A stretch of 64,000 bases of DNA from Phascolarctos cinereus (Eukaryota > Chordata > Mammalia > Diprotodontia > Phascolarctidae). The notes under the pieces were generated by a model. That model searched no databases and was not told where the DNA came from. It was given only the letters and a program-made list of their open reading frames with translations. How positions within the stretch are numbered: position 1 is the stretch's first letter; each line of letters opens with the position of its first letter. Made by a program: the position numbers and the translations under genes. The DNA lies in the NCBI RefSeq assembly GCF_002099425.1, contig NW_018343991.1, positions 13,397,001 through 13,461,000 of the forward strand, written 5' to 3'. Below, piece by piece: positions 55,349-64,000 of this stretch.

Positions 55349-55532
55349 GAGAAGAGTCATAATGCAGTCAGTGAAAGGGATTTGGAATGTTCAGCCAGGT
55401 GAACCTTTGGAATCCTTGGGATTCTTTATTTTATTGAAGAGAGAAGAGTCATAATGCAGTCAGTGAAAGGGATTTGGAATGTTCAGCCAGGTGAACCTTT
55501 GGAATCCTTGGGATTCTTTATTTTATTGAAGA
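55349..55532 (+). repeat. Exact 92-bp tandem duplication
   Basis: 55349-55440 and 55441-55532 are identical at every base by direct comparison. Each begins GAGAAGAGTCATAATGCAG and ends TTTTATTGAAGA. Confidence 0.95.
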
Positions 55533-55624
55533 CTCAGTAGATGTGATAGTGTCTTCAAGTATCTGAAGAACTGCTTTGTGGAGGAGAAATTTGATTTCTT
55601 CTGCTTGACTATGTAAGAGATTTA

Positions 55625-55880
55625 AGATGATAATAATGCAGTAAATAGAATTTCTATAGCACTTGAGGGTTTGCAAAGCACTTTACAAACATCATTTTAT
55701 CCTCACAACAATCCTGGGAGGTAGGCACTACTATCCCTGCTTTATAGATGAGGAAACTGAAGCAGAAAGAAGTTAAGTGACTTGTTCAAGGTCATACAGC
55801 TATAAGTGTCTGAAGCTGGATTTGAACTCATCTTTGTGAAACCATGTCCAGATTCCTATCCACTGCACCACCTAGCTACT
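55625..55880 (-). repeat. MIR-type CORE-SINE nested in L3/CR1-like LINE
   Basis: CCTGGGAGGTAGGCACTACTATC, GACTTGTTCAAGGTCATACAGC and CACTGCACCACCTAGCTAC appear in reversed order. Confidence 0.88.
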
Positions 55881-56279
55881 TAAGAGCAATAGGTAGAAAC
55901 TAGAATCAAGTATAATCAGATTTCAGCTTGATAATAAGGAAAAACTTAAACCTAGAACTGTCCAGAAGTAGAATGAGCTACCTTGGGAGGCTGGGGGTTC
56001 CTTGACATTAGAGGTCTTTGTTGTTGGAGGTTGGGGTATGTCATAGAAAGGGTTCATACTTTCAGACACAGGTCGAACTAGATGACCTCCAGGGCTCTGT
56101 GGTTCCAAGATCCTTTGTGAAGGAAGATAACCAATGAAACTATTTCCCAAAGATCCAAGACTAGTAAAAACCTACTTTTTGCCATGCCAAACTTGTCAGG
56201 TGCAATATACTTCAAGGCCACCTCATGGTATATACTTCATGAGGCACCAAAATGTGCCCTCTGCAGTTAGAAGTAGAAA

Positions 56280-56580
56280 AATGGCCTGTCACCCACACCT
56301 GGAATGCTCTTCCTCCTCCCCTTCACCTCTGGGAATCCTGAGCTCCCTTCAAGATTCAGCTAAAGAGCCACCTCTTACATAAGGCTGATCCCCCCACCAG
56401 CCCACCCCCAAAATGACTTTGTATATTTTTATATCGACTTATCTGTATACACACTGTTTCCCCCCGGGACAAGGTAAGTTTTTTGAGGGCAAGGATTATT
56501 TTATCTTCATATCCCCAGCAGCTAGTAGAGGGACTTGCACATAGTAGGTGCTTAATGCAGATCAATGCAGACCTCACATA
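56280..56580 (+). repeat. L2 3' end
   Basis: ACACCTGGAATGCTCTTCC, CCCTTCAAGATTCAGC, GAGGGCAAGGATTATTTT and ACATAGTAGGTGCTTAATG form a nearly complete L2 terminus. Confidence 0.9.
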
Positions 56581-56669
56581 GCTAGAATAAGTGGTGCTTG
56601 TTAAAGGGAGTTAAAAAAAATATGGTTCATTTCTATTATCTTTTTTTTTCTTTTTTTTACAAACTACTT

Positions 56670-56860
56670 TCTTTACAATACTGAGGCAGGTGGTATGGAT
56701 ATTATCATCCCAGTCTTACAGATAAAGAGACTGAGGTTCAGAGAAATTAAGCAGCTTGCCCAAGATCACATACAGATAGTGAGAATCAGGGCTCATCTTC
56801 AAACCCAGGTCTCCCGTGACTCCAAGTTCCTCATCCCTTCCATTACATCAAGCTAAAGGT
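56670..56860 (-). repeat. MIR-type CORE-SINE, minus
   Basis: AAAGAGACTGAGGTTCAG, AGCTTGCCCAAGATCACATAC and AACCCAGGTCTCCCGTGACTCC. Confidence 0.85.
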
Positions 56861-57620
56861 ACTAATCATTCTTTCTTTGGGTTGTTGCTGAGAGCTGAGC
56901 AGCTTTAAGACCAATGCCCACAATTCCTGCTGAGGTCCTTGCCTACGCCAAGCAATGCAGGGTCCATTCTCGCATGCCATGTGTCCCTTATGTCCTCTGT
57001 GCTGTGCTTGATTGGAAGCAAAGTGCCAGCATTGCCTTCCCTCAGGAGGGAGGAATAAAGGCCAAATTTCAGTTAATAATTCTGAACGATGGTGGAATCA
57101 GTCAAAGGGCTGATTGCTTTATAAATGGCTTCTTTCTTTCCCCCCTCCCCTCAACGCCCCCATTCCCTCACCCCCACCACAGAAGTTTGGAGAGTGCGGA
57201 GGCAGTGACTTTTCAAATTACGCCTGAAAAGCTGCTTGATTTCCCACAGGAATCATCTCGTAGATTAGGAGCTGTTCTACCTTTTCCGACAGTTTTACCT
57301 GGAGTACAAAGCAGACTCGTAGAGAGAACAGTGTCTTGCTTCCATCAAGGCTTTCAGCATAAACCATTTATGAAAAAAAAATGCCTCCTCCTGCCACAAT
57401 AGCCTCATGTCTATAGCTTGCTGATTCTCCAGCAGGAGAGGGGTCAAAGAGTCACTGATGGACTCTGTCCTTTCATGAGCTTCAGGGGAGACAGTCTCTC
57501 CCTCTCTATTTCTCTCCCCCCCACCCCATATAATTTGCTTTCTTTGTGTACAACAGCTGATGGGCCTCAATTCGCTTTTTTCAATCTGAAATCTCATATT
57601 TTCCGATTGCCTCCCCAGTG
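56861..57620. other. Spacer, apparently unique
   Basis: A 162-codon open frame (56914-57402) has no similarity I recognise, no strong start context and no splice-linked partner. I treat it as chance. Confidence 0.5.
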
Positions 57621-58150
57621 TGCAGGTCCTGAATCCCAGCTCTGCTACTTATTACATGTGTGACCTTGACCTCTCTGGACCTCAGTTTCTTCACTTGTAA
57701 AATGGGTGGGTTGCACTACATGACCTCTGACATCCCTCCTAGCTCTAAAATCCTACAGTCTTAAGTATCTGAAGCACTTCTGAAGGCTCCTGTAGAAGGA
57801 AAGGAGAGAGAAGAATTGCAGGAAATACACATTTGCTTCTTGGGAGAGCAGTGGGGTGACCAGAAGCTCCTCTGCTTCCTAGGTCATTTTCTTTACCTTG
57901 AGCACCCCCCCACACTCTCTTGCTCCTGGCACTCAGTAGGGAGCCTGGCATGATGAAAAGAGCCCTGGACTGGTCATCAGGAGACATGTCGGGAAGACCT
58001 GTGTCCAAAACCTGCCTCAGACACAAGGTATGTCACCCTGGACAAGTCCTTAACCTCTTTGGTCTTCAGTTTCCTCATCTGTAAACTTAAGGGGTTGGAC
58101 TGGATGACCACTAAGGTCCCTTCCAGCTCTCAGACTAACCATCTGTGATC
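57620..58150 (+). repeat. Two MIR-type CORE-SINEs
   Basis: 57620-57770 (CAGCTCTGCTACTTATTACA, CAGTTTCTTCACTTGTAAAATG) and 57950-58150 (GAGCCCTGGACTGGTCATC, TTTCCTCATCTGTAAAC). Confidence 0.85.
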
Positions 58151-58214
58151 TTAGTCCTATTCCCTCACTGGGTGAGCCTGGGCAAGTCATGCTGCCTCTG
58201 GGCCTCAGTTCACA

Positions 58215-58480
58215 GGATCCTAGGTTTTAGGGCCAGAAGGGACCTTTGCAGTCAGCTGGAAGCAGAGGCCCAGATAGGGGAAGTGAGTGTTCAAGGTCAT
58301 GCAGATAATAAGTGACAGAGGCTAGACTCAAACCAGGATCCTCCAGCTGCAGGGCAGTCAGGCAGTCAATATTTAGTAAGTGCCTACTATGTGCCAGGCA
58401 CTGTGCTAAGGGGATACACATACCAGGGAGAGAGAGGGAGGGATTCCCTGACCTCAAGCTGGAGAGCATGGGGTGAGGGA
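58215..58480 (-). repeat. MIR and L2 3' end, minus
   Basis: 58215-58350 MIR (GCAGAGGCCCAGATAGGGG). 58355-58480 L2 tail (GTAAGTGCCTACTATGTGCC). Confidence 0.85.
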
Positions 58481-58495
58481 GGGGGAAGGTACCCA

Positions 58496-58775
58496 GCATG
58501 ATGGAGTCTAGCCCAAAGGAGTGCAGCCAGGTGGGAAATGAAGAAATAGCTGGGCCCTCATTAAAAGGAGGTTTTTGGAGTTCTTTACTCAGCCCTCGAG
58601 CCCTCTAATCAGTGGGGCAGTCCTGAGTATACTGATGAAGTGGGAATACCAAAGCTGACGTAATCTCACAAGGTGATGAGTTTCCTGTGATGGTGTTCCT
58701 GGGAGGCATGATGGAGTCCAAAGAAGTGCAGCCGGATGGGAAATGAAGTGATGTCTGGCCTGAGAGCCCTCTTTA
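58496..58775 (+). repeat. Pair of ~60-bp direct repeats
   Basis: 58496-58556 and 58706-58760 both begin GCATGATGGAGTC and share GTGCAGCC, GGGAAATGAAG and TGGCC, about 210 bp apart. The family is unknown. Confidence 0.75.
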
Positions 58776-59389
58776 TGTAAATAGAGCCCTAAACATCTTT
58801 CCTAGGCACCACACTGCCTCGGTTTCCTCCTATGTTCAGTAAGGAGGTGGAGGAGAGGGAGGAGACTGGATGGTTGTACGGTCCCTGACAAGTCAAAGAT
58901 CCTGTGATTCTGCTCTAACTTTCTCCATGACAGGCCCAACAGCACAGAATTCCAAGAAAGCACTCTCACATCCTCCTCTAGGGCAATAAGGAGTCCAGCA
59001 GCAGACCTCTGATTATATATCACCCACTCCTGGGTCACTTAGCCAAGGTCAATCGAGATGATGCCAAAAGCCAGTGAACAGGAAACAGCAGGCGATCCAC
59101 TGGAGGGAAACAGAAGCAAGGAGAGCAGGCATTGCAGACAGCATGGTGATAGTACTTTGCAGGAGCCACTAAGGACTGGATCCTCAACCCTTTCAATATA
59201 GGGAAGTGTGGAAATCAAAGGAAGCCTCCTAGTGACCTTTGTCTTCCTGCCAGAGGTAGCTGCCAACTCTGTGTGTATGTGATGCAAAATGATCTCCTAC
59301 TGGAGGAACAGAGAGGGTTGAAGGAAGCCTCTCATATTCTGACTTATTAGGGAGGAGAAAGACTTCCCCTAATAGGGAAAGCTCCATGA
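58776..59389. other. Spacer, no feature recognised
   Basis: No gene or nameable repeat. Confidence 0.5.
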
Positions 59390-59784
59390 AGCCTCCCTGA
59401 TCCCTGCAGATGGTAAGAACCTGGGATCTCACAAAGCTCATAATCTGCATCCTCTCTAATACATGCACTCATCATGTGGTACCTTGTATTGCTTTCTGTT
59501 GGTTTCTTAGCTCTCCTTTTAGATTATAAGTTTCATGAGGGCAGGGACTGTGGCTTACTTAAAATTTGTATCTTCGGGGCAGCCGGGTGGTGCAGTGGAT
59601 AGCGCTTTGGCCTTGGAGTCAGGAGGACCTGAGTTCAAATCCAGCTTCAGATACTTTACTAGATATGTGATCCTGGGTAAGTCACTTAACCCCAATTGCC
59701 TCACCAAAAAGCAAAAAAAAAAAAATGTATCTTCCCCAAGCCTATCGGTGTTCTGCGTGCAATAGATGCTTAATAATTGTGGGG
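59390..59784 (+). repeat. L2 3' end split by a SINE
   Basis: L2 blocks TTAGATTATAAGTTTCATG and AGGGCAGGGACTGTGGC lie left of the SINE; CCCCAAGCCTATCGGTG and AATAGATGCTTAATAATTG lie right of it. Confidence 0.88.
59576..59725 (+). mobile_element. Marsupial tRNA-type SINE, intact ends
   Basis: It begins GGGGCAGCCGGGTGGTGCAG and ends GCCTCACC plus an A-rich tail. TGTATCTTC flanks both sides (59567-59575 and 59726-59734), a clean target-site duplication within L2. Confidence 0.95.
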
Positions 59785-60112
59785 GGATTTGATTACTGTT
59801 CAGTTGTTTCAGTCGTGTCTGACTCTTTATAACCCCACTTGGGGTTTTCTTGACAAAGATACTAGAGTAGTTTGCCATTTCCTTCTCCAGCTCATTTTAC
59901 AGATGAAGAAACTGAGGCAAACAGAATTAAGTTCCTTGCCCCACAGTCACACAGCTAGTAAGTGTCTGAGGCCAGATTTGTTTTGGGGGGGGTTTTAAGG
60001 CAGGGTTAAGTGACTTGCCCAGGGTCACACAGCTAGTAAGTGTCTGCGGCCAGATTTGAACCTGAGGAAGATGAGTCTTCCCAATGTCAAGCCCTGCCCT
60101 CTATCCATGGCC
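59785..60112 (-). mobile_element. Mar-1 SINE, minus, with an internal repeated segment
   Basis: It starts with the BovB-like tail (CAGTTGTTTCAGTCGTGTC). The segment CACACAGCTAGTAAGTGTCTG...GGCCAGATTTG occurs twice, near 59947 and 60025. Between them sits a G-rich, SINE-like stretch at about 59981-60010. Confidence 0.85.
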
Positions 60113-60119
60113 CAGCAGA

Positions 60120-60535
60120 TAGAACACTGGGCTTGGAATCAGGAACAGAAAAGAAAAGAAATTCTGAACCACTAAAACTACTCAGCAGATATAAGGTCCT
60201 TCCCATGTATGGTAAATTTGGACCTTCTGAGGAAGAAGCAGCATCCTGAGCTCCACTGAACGGACAAGGGTGGCATTCCTGGGTGCCTGTATGTGCTGGG
60301 AAACCTAGTACAGACAAGAGAAGATGCTATTATGGTCAGTGACTCCTTGCCACCAGAGACCTTTCTTGATCTCACTGGCTGCTAATGCCCCAACCCAAAT
60401 GAATATTTATTTCAAATACATTTTATATTAACTTATAAGTGTATAAGCCACAGGAATGGGTTTTTTGGTATTTCTGTCTCCAGCACCTAGCATTATGCGG
60501 GGCACATAGTACTACTCACTTAATGTTTGTCAGTT
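60120..60535. other. SINE remnant and L2 3' end
   Basis: 60105-60150 is a piece of SINE head (AGATAGAACACTGGGCTTGG). 60400-60535 is a plus L2 terminus (ATTTCTGTCTCCAGCACCTAG). Confidence 0.6.
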
Positions 60536-60963
60536 GAGAGCAGTTGACTATAAAGTCTTTCACCCAGCTGTCACCTGTGGCTTCACTGGACCATCGCCAG
60601 TCATCTTGACTTTTGTCCTGCCACTGGACTCTGATGACTCTGGAGGAGAGAGTGAGGCTGATGACTTTGTGCAGCTCTGCCTCACTTCAATCCGATTCAC
60701 TCACAAGTTAAGACATCACCCTGGCGATGTCGGTGGTCCTCTTCAAGAAGGAAGGACAAAACAACACCATCTATGGCTCCAAGAAGGTGCAGCGTGCCCA
60801 GCGGCCACACCCCAGTAAAATCTAATCAGCAGATGGGCTAAACCAGGTTGAAGGGAACCGAGATGAGTTAGCCTGTCGATCAAACCCATCGATGAATCAG
60901 AGGCTGTCTACCCCAAGCATGTGAAGACTTCCTCCTGGTGGAGTGGGTGGATGAGAACAATTT

Positions 60964-61112
60964 TATTTTTTTTAGGCAATTGGGGTTAAATGACTTGCCC
61001 CAGGGTCACACAGCTAGTAAGTGTCAAGTGTTTGGTCTGAGGTCGGATTTGAACTCAGGTCCTCCTGACTTCTGGGCCAGTGCTCTATCCACCACGCCAC
61101 CCAGCTGCCCCA
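60964..61112 (-). mobile_element. Marsupial tRNA-type SINE, minus, with 16-bp target duplication
   Basis: It contains GACTTGCCCCAGGGTCACAC and ends CACCCAGCTGCCCCA. TGGATGAGAACAATTT is repeated exactly at 60948-60963 and 61113-61128. Confidence 0.96.
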
Positions 61113-61378
61113 TGGATGAGAACAATTTGTACCAATAGCTATGTAAGTGGCTGAAGCAGGCGCTGTGAAGCCTGGTCAGACATCCGAGACGCCAAGGTCA
61201 TCCATTGCATCCCAGGCCATCACCAGTCATCCTGACTCTTGTCACTGGACTTCGGTGAGTCTGGAAAGACAGTGAAGCTGATGACTTTGGCAATTCTGCC
61301 TCCCTCAAATCCAATTCACAAGAATGTCAAGACATCACCCGTGATGTCATCAGTCCTCTTCGAAAATGAAGGATCAAG

Positions 61379-61530
61379 GACAGCTGGGTGGCGCAATGGA
61401 TATAGCACTGGCCCTAAAATCGGGAGGACCTGAGTTCAAATCTGGCTTCAGACCAAACACTTGACACTAGCTGTGTGATCCTGGGCAAGTCACTTAACCC
61501 CAATTGCCTACAAATAAAAAAAAAGAAAAT
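61379..61530 (+). mobile_element. Marsupial tRNA-type SINE, plus
   Basis: It starts GGACAGCTGGGTGGCGCAATGG and ends CCCCAATTGCC plus an A-rich tail. GAAAATGAAGGATCA on the left and GAAAATGGAGGATCA on the right (one mismatch) look like the target duplication. Confidence 0.92.
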
Positions 61531-61629
61531 GAAAATGGAGGATCAACAGCAACTTTACTGAGAAAATTGAGGATATTCTTTGTGAGCTCCCTCTCTTCAT
61601 CCCAAAACTCCTGGGCATCACAGAATCAC

Positions 61630-61805
61630 AGATTTAAGGCTGCAAGAGACCTCAGAAGCCATCTAGTCTAATCTCCTCATTTTACAGATGATAAAATTGA
61701 GGCTCGTTTGCCTGTCACAGCTACTCCTTATGTATCAGAGATAGGATTTGAACCCAAGTTTTCCTGACTTCCAAGTCCATCATTCTATCTACTATGCCAC
61801 ATCGC
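61630..61805 (-). repeat. MIR-type CORE-SINE, minus
   Basis: GCAAGAGACCTCAGAAGCC, CTCATTTTACAGATGATAAAAT and GGATTTGAACCCAAGTTTTCC, ending CACATCGCC. Confidence 0.88.
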
Positions 61806-61828
61806 CTTTCTCACACTCTAATCCTTTC

Positions 61829-61848
61829 CCCCCCCCCCCCGCCCCCGG
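61829..61848 (+). repeat. Poly-C tract
   Basis: A run of C with a single G. Confidence 0.9.
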
Positions 61849-62240
61849 TCTCTGATAAGAAGGTTGTCCTCCTTGCCAAGTCTTACATCCCTTCCGCCTA
61901 TGCCCCTGATTTCATCCCCTCCCATCTTATCTGCTAGATTGCTCCCTCAATCATCCCCTCTTTCTTTCTAATCTTCAACCTCTACCTATATTCTGGCTTT
62001 TTCCCAACTCCTTTCAAACATGTCAAGTCTTTCTAATCCTTAAAAAAAAATCTGCACTAGAGTCCCTCAAGCTATTATCCTAAATCTCTCCTCCCTTCCT
62101 CAAATTCCTCAGGTCCCTAAAGGGGGAAAATATCTACACTTGCCCCCACATATGCTGTCACTCAATCCTCAGCATGTTGCATTCTGACTTTCTACCTCAT
62201 CACTCAACTGAAAGCATCTTTTCCAAAATTACTAATGATC

Positions 62241-63054
62241 TTTTTTTTAAAATAATGTATTATTTCCACCCCCAGCTGCATGTAAAAATAATTTTTAACA
62301 TTCATTGGGGGTTTTTTTGAGTTTCGAGTTCCAAATTCTATCCCTCTCTCCCTCCCCTCACCCCTCCCTGAGGCAGTAAGCAATGTGATATAGGTTATAC
62401 ATGTGCAATCATGTAAAATGTTTCTATATGAGTCATTTTGTGCAAGAGGAAAGGAAAGAGAGAAAGACAGAAAGAAAGACAAAGAAAGAAAGAGAAAGAA
62501 GGAAGGAAGGAATAAGGGGAAAATAGTATGTTTCAGTCTGTATTCAGACATCAATTCTTTTTCTGGAGGTGGATAGCATTTTTCATCAGGAGTCCTATTG
62601 GACTTGGATTATTGTATTGATGAGAATAGCTAAGTCATTCACAGTTCTTCATGTTACAATATTGCTATTACTGTGTACAATGTTCTTCTGGTTCTGGTCA
62701 CTTTACTTTGTGTCAGTTCATGTAAGTCTTTTCAGATTTTCCTGAAATCATCCTGCTCATCATTTCTTGAAGCACAGTAATATTCCCTCATAATCATATG
62801 CCACAGCATATTTAGCCATTCCCCAATTGGTGGGCATCCTCTCAACTTGAATTCTTAGCCACCCCAAAAGAGCTGCTATAAATATTTTTGTACAAATACA
62901 TCCTTTTCCCTTTTTTTGGATCTCTTTAGGATATAGACCTAGCAGTGGTATAGCTGGATCAAAGGGTATGCACAGTTTTATAGCCCTTTGGGCATACTTC
63001 CAAATCACTCTCCAAGAATGATTGGGTCAGTTCACAACTCCACCAAGAGTGCAG
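62241..63054 (-). mobile_element. 5'-truncated L1, minus, inserted in L2
   Basis: On the minus strand 63008-62760 reads [20 protein letters not shown] and [15 protein letters not shown] (L1 ORF2 C-terminus). Toward 62241 it passes through a 3' UTR with a purine-rich tract (62448-62515) to the poly(A) end. CTAATGAT lies on both sides (62232-62239 and 63055-63062). It is the same family as 34275-35477 but more degraded. Confidence 0.92.
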
Positions 63055-63500
63055 CTAATGATGTCTTAATTGCCAAATCTGATGGTCTTCTTTCAGTCCT
63101 TATCCTTTGTGACCTTTCTGCTGCAGTTGACACCATTGACAGCCCTTTCCTCCTGGATACTCTCTCCTAGTTTACTTCCTATCCTTCTGACTGCTTCTCA
63201 GTATTCGTCACTGACTCATCATCTGGATAATGCCCCTTTAATTGCGGTTGTTCCTGAGTCTCTGTCCTGGATTCTCTTCCCTTTTCTTTTTGCATTCTAT
63301 CTCTTGGTGACCCCATCAACTTCCATGGGTTTAATTAACTGTCATCTCTGTGTAGATAGAGATGACTCAGGTCTTTATATCCAGTTCTGCTCTCCCCCTC
63401 GGCTTCAGTCCCATATCACCAACTGCCTAGTGGGAAATTTTCCAAATGTGTGTCTTATCTTAAAGTCAACAAAACTTATTATCTTCTCCCTCCCAAACCT

Positions 63501-63738
63501 GTTGTCATTGTTCAGTCATATTCGACTCTTCATGACCACATTTGGGGTTTTCTTGGCAAAGCTATTGGAATAATTTGCACCTTTTCCAACTCATTTTAGA
63601 CATGAGAAAAGTGAGGCAAATAGGATTAAGTGACTTGCCCAGGGTCGTGCAGTGAGTACGTGTCTGAGCCTGAATTTGAACTCAGGTCTTCCCAACTTTA
63701 GGCCTGGTGCTCTATCCACTGTATCACCTAGCTGCCTG
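63501..63738 (-). mobile_element. Mar-1 SINE, minus, inserted in L2
   Basis: It starts TTGTCATTGTTCAGTCATATTC and ends with the reversed tRNA head CACCTAGCTGCCTG. AAACCT flanks both ends (63495-63500 and 63739-63744). Confidence 0.92.
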
Positions 63739-64000
63739 AAACCTACCCTTCTCACCAACTTCTCTATATCCTTTAAAGGTGCTACACTTTTCCTAGTATC
63801 TCAGGTTTGTAATCTTGGACTCCTCACTCTTCCTCCCCCCACATATACATTTAATTGCCAAATTCTGCTGTTTCTACCTCCATGACATCTCTTGCACCTG
63901 ACTCCTCTCTACTCACACATCTATCACTTGAGTTCCAGGCCTTCATCACCTCTCCCCAAGATTACTGCAGCAGCCACCAAAGTGGTCTCCCTACCTCATC

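Larger units (their letters stand above)
55349..56115 (+). repeat. L3/CR1-like LINE 3' region, interrupted
   Basis: It contains GTGTCTTCAAGTATCTGAAG, CTGTCCAGAAGTAGAATGAGC, CTTGGGAGGCTGGGGGTTCC and GATGACCTCCAGGGCTCTG in L3/CR1 order. A minus MIR splits it at 55625-55880. Confidence 0.75.
60590..61558 (+). repeat. Unclassified ~460-bp repeat, one and a half units
   Basis: A ~180-bp segment (CCAGTCATCNTGACT, CACTGGACT, GGCTGATGACTTTG, CAAGACATCACCC, GGTCCTCTTC) occurs at 60590-60772 and again at 61216-61376. Between the two lies a further segment. Removing the SINE at 60964-61112 gives a period of about 460 bp. No coding frame spans it. I believe the family is common in marsupials but cannot name it. 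Confidence 0.75.
61850..64000 (+). mobile_element. Long L2 copy, plus, with L1 and Mar-1 insertions
   Basis: L2 sequence is seen at 61850-62240, 63055-63500 and 63739-64000. After removing the two insertions these read as a continuous L2. The middle part encodes SDGLLSVLILCDLSAAVDTI, the L2 reverse transcriptase. It is broken by stops and runs past the right edge. Confidence 0.85.

Noticed and set aside
56914-57402. 162-codon open frame
   Set aside because: No recognisable domain, composition typical of noncoding DNA, and no splice or promoter support.
58496-58775. Ends of an LTR element
   Set aside because: The direct repeats lack recognisable LTR ends and nothing between or around them looks retroviral; recorded as unknown repeats instead.
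1-64000. CRISPR array, prophage or bacterial operon
   Set aside because: Regular repeats here are microsatellites, SINEs or degenerate minisatellites, and the genes are spliced eukaryotic genes.

Overview
This is nuclear DNA from a mammal, most likely a marsupial. The genes are split by GT-AG introns and share a CpG-island promoter. The spacers are filled with L2, L3/CR1-like and MIR repeats, a tRNA-type SINE common in marsupials, an L1 lineage of marsupial type, and Mar-1 SINEs. Mar-1 carries a BovB/RTE-like tail and is regarded as marsupial-specific. The species cannot be fixed from the window. No bacterial, viral or CRISPR-like system is present.

Layout. Positions 1-9138 hold the 5' part of RPRD1B on the minus strand: coding exon 1 at 8988-9138 and exon 2 at 4672-4801. 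The remaining exons would lie beyond the left edge. A GC-rich CpG island (about 8880-9720) separates it from TTI1, which runs on the plus strand. TTI1 has a noncoding first exon ending at 9715 and seven coding exons from 21714 to 51069, with a poly(A) signal at 51698-51703. The joined TTI1 reading frame is 1094 codons plus stop with every splice phase consistent, and it looks intact. Positions 51.7-64 kb hold no gene I can recognise, only repeats, many nested in one another.

Function. TTI1 is the scaffold of the TELO2-TTI1-TTI2 (TTT) complex, which works with HSP90 and R2TP to fold and stabilise PIKK kinases (mTOR, ATM, ATR, DNA-PKcs, SMG1, TRRAP). RPRD1B (CREPT) binds the phosphorylated RNA polymerase II C-terminal domain through its CID domain. 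The head-to-head arrangement matches what I recall of human 20q11.23, so the promoter is probably an ancestral shared one.

I found no undescribed multi-gene system. The features most worth a second look are: a degenerate ~160-bp tandem array beside RPRD1B exon 1; an exact 92-bp tandem duplication at 55349-55532; a repeated ~460-bp unclassified element at 60.6-61.56 kb; several palindromic hAT-like elements; a CTCF-like motif in the last TTI1 intron; and clean nested insertions with target-site duplications. Family names are from memory and by eye; nothing was aligned or searched.
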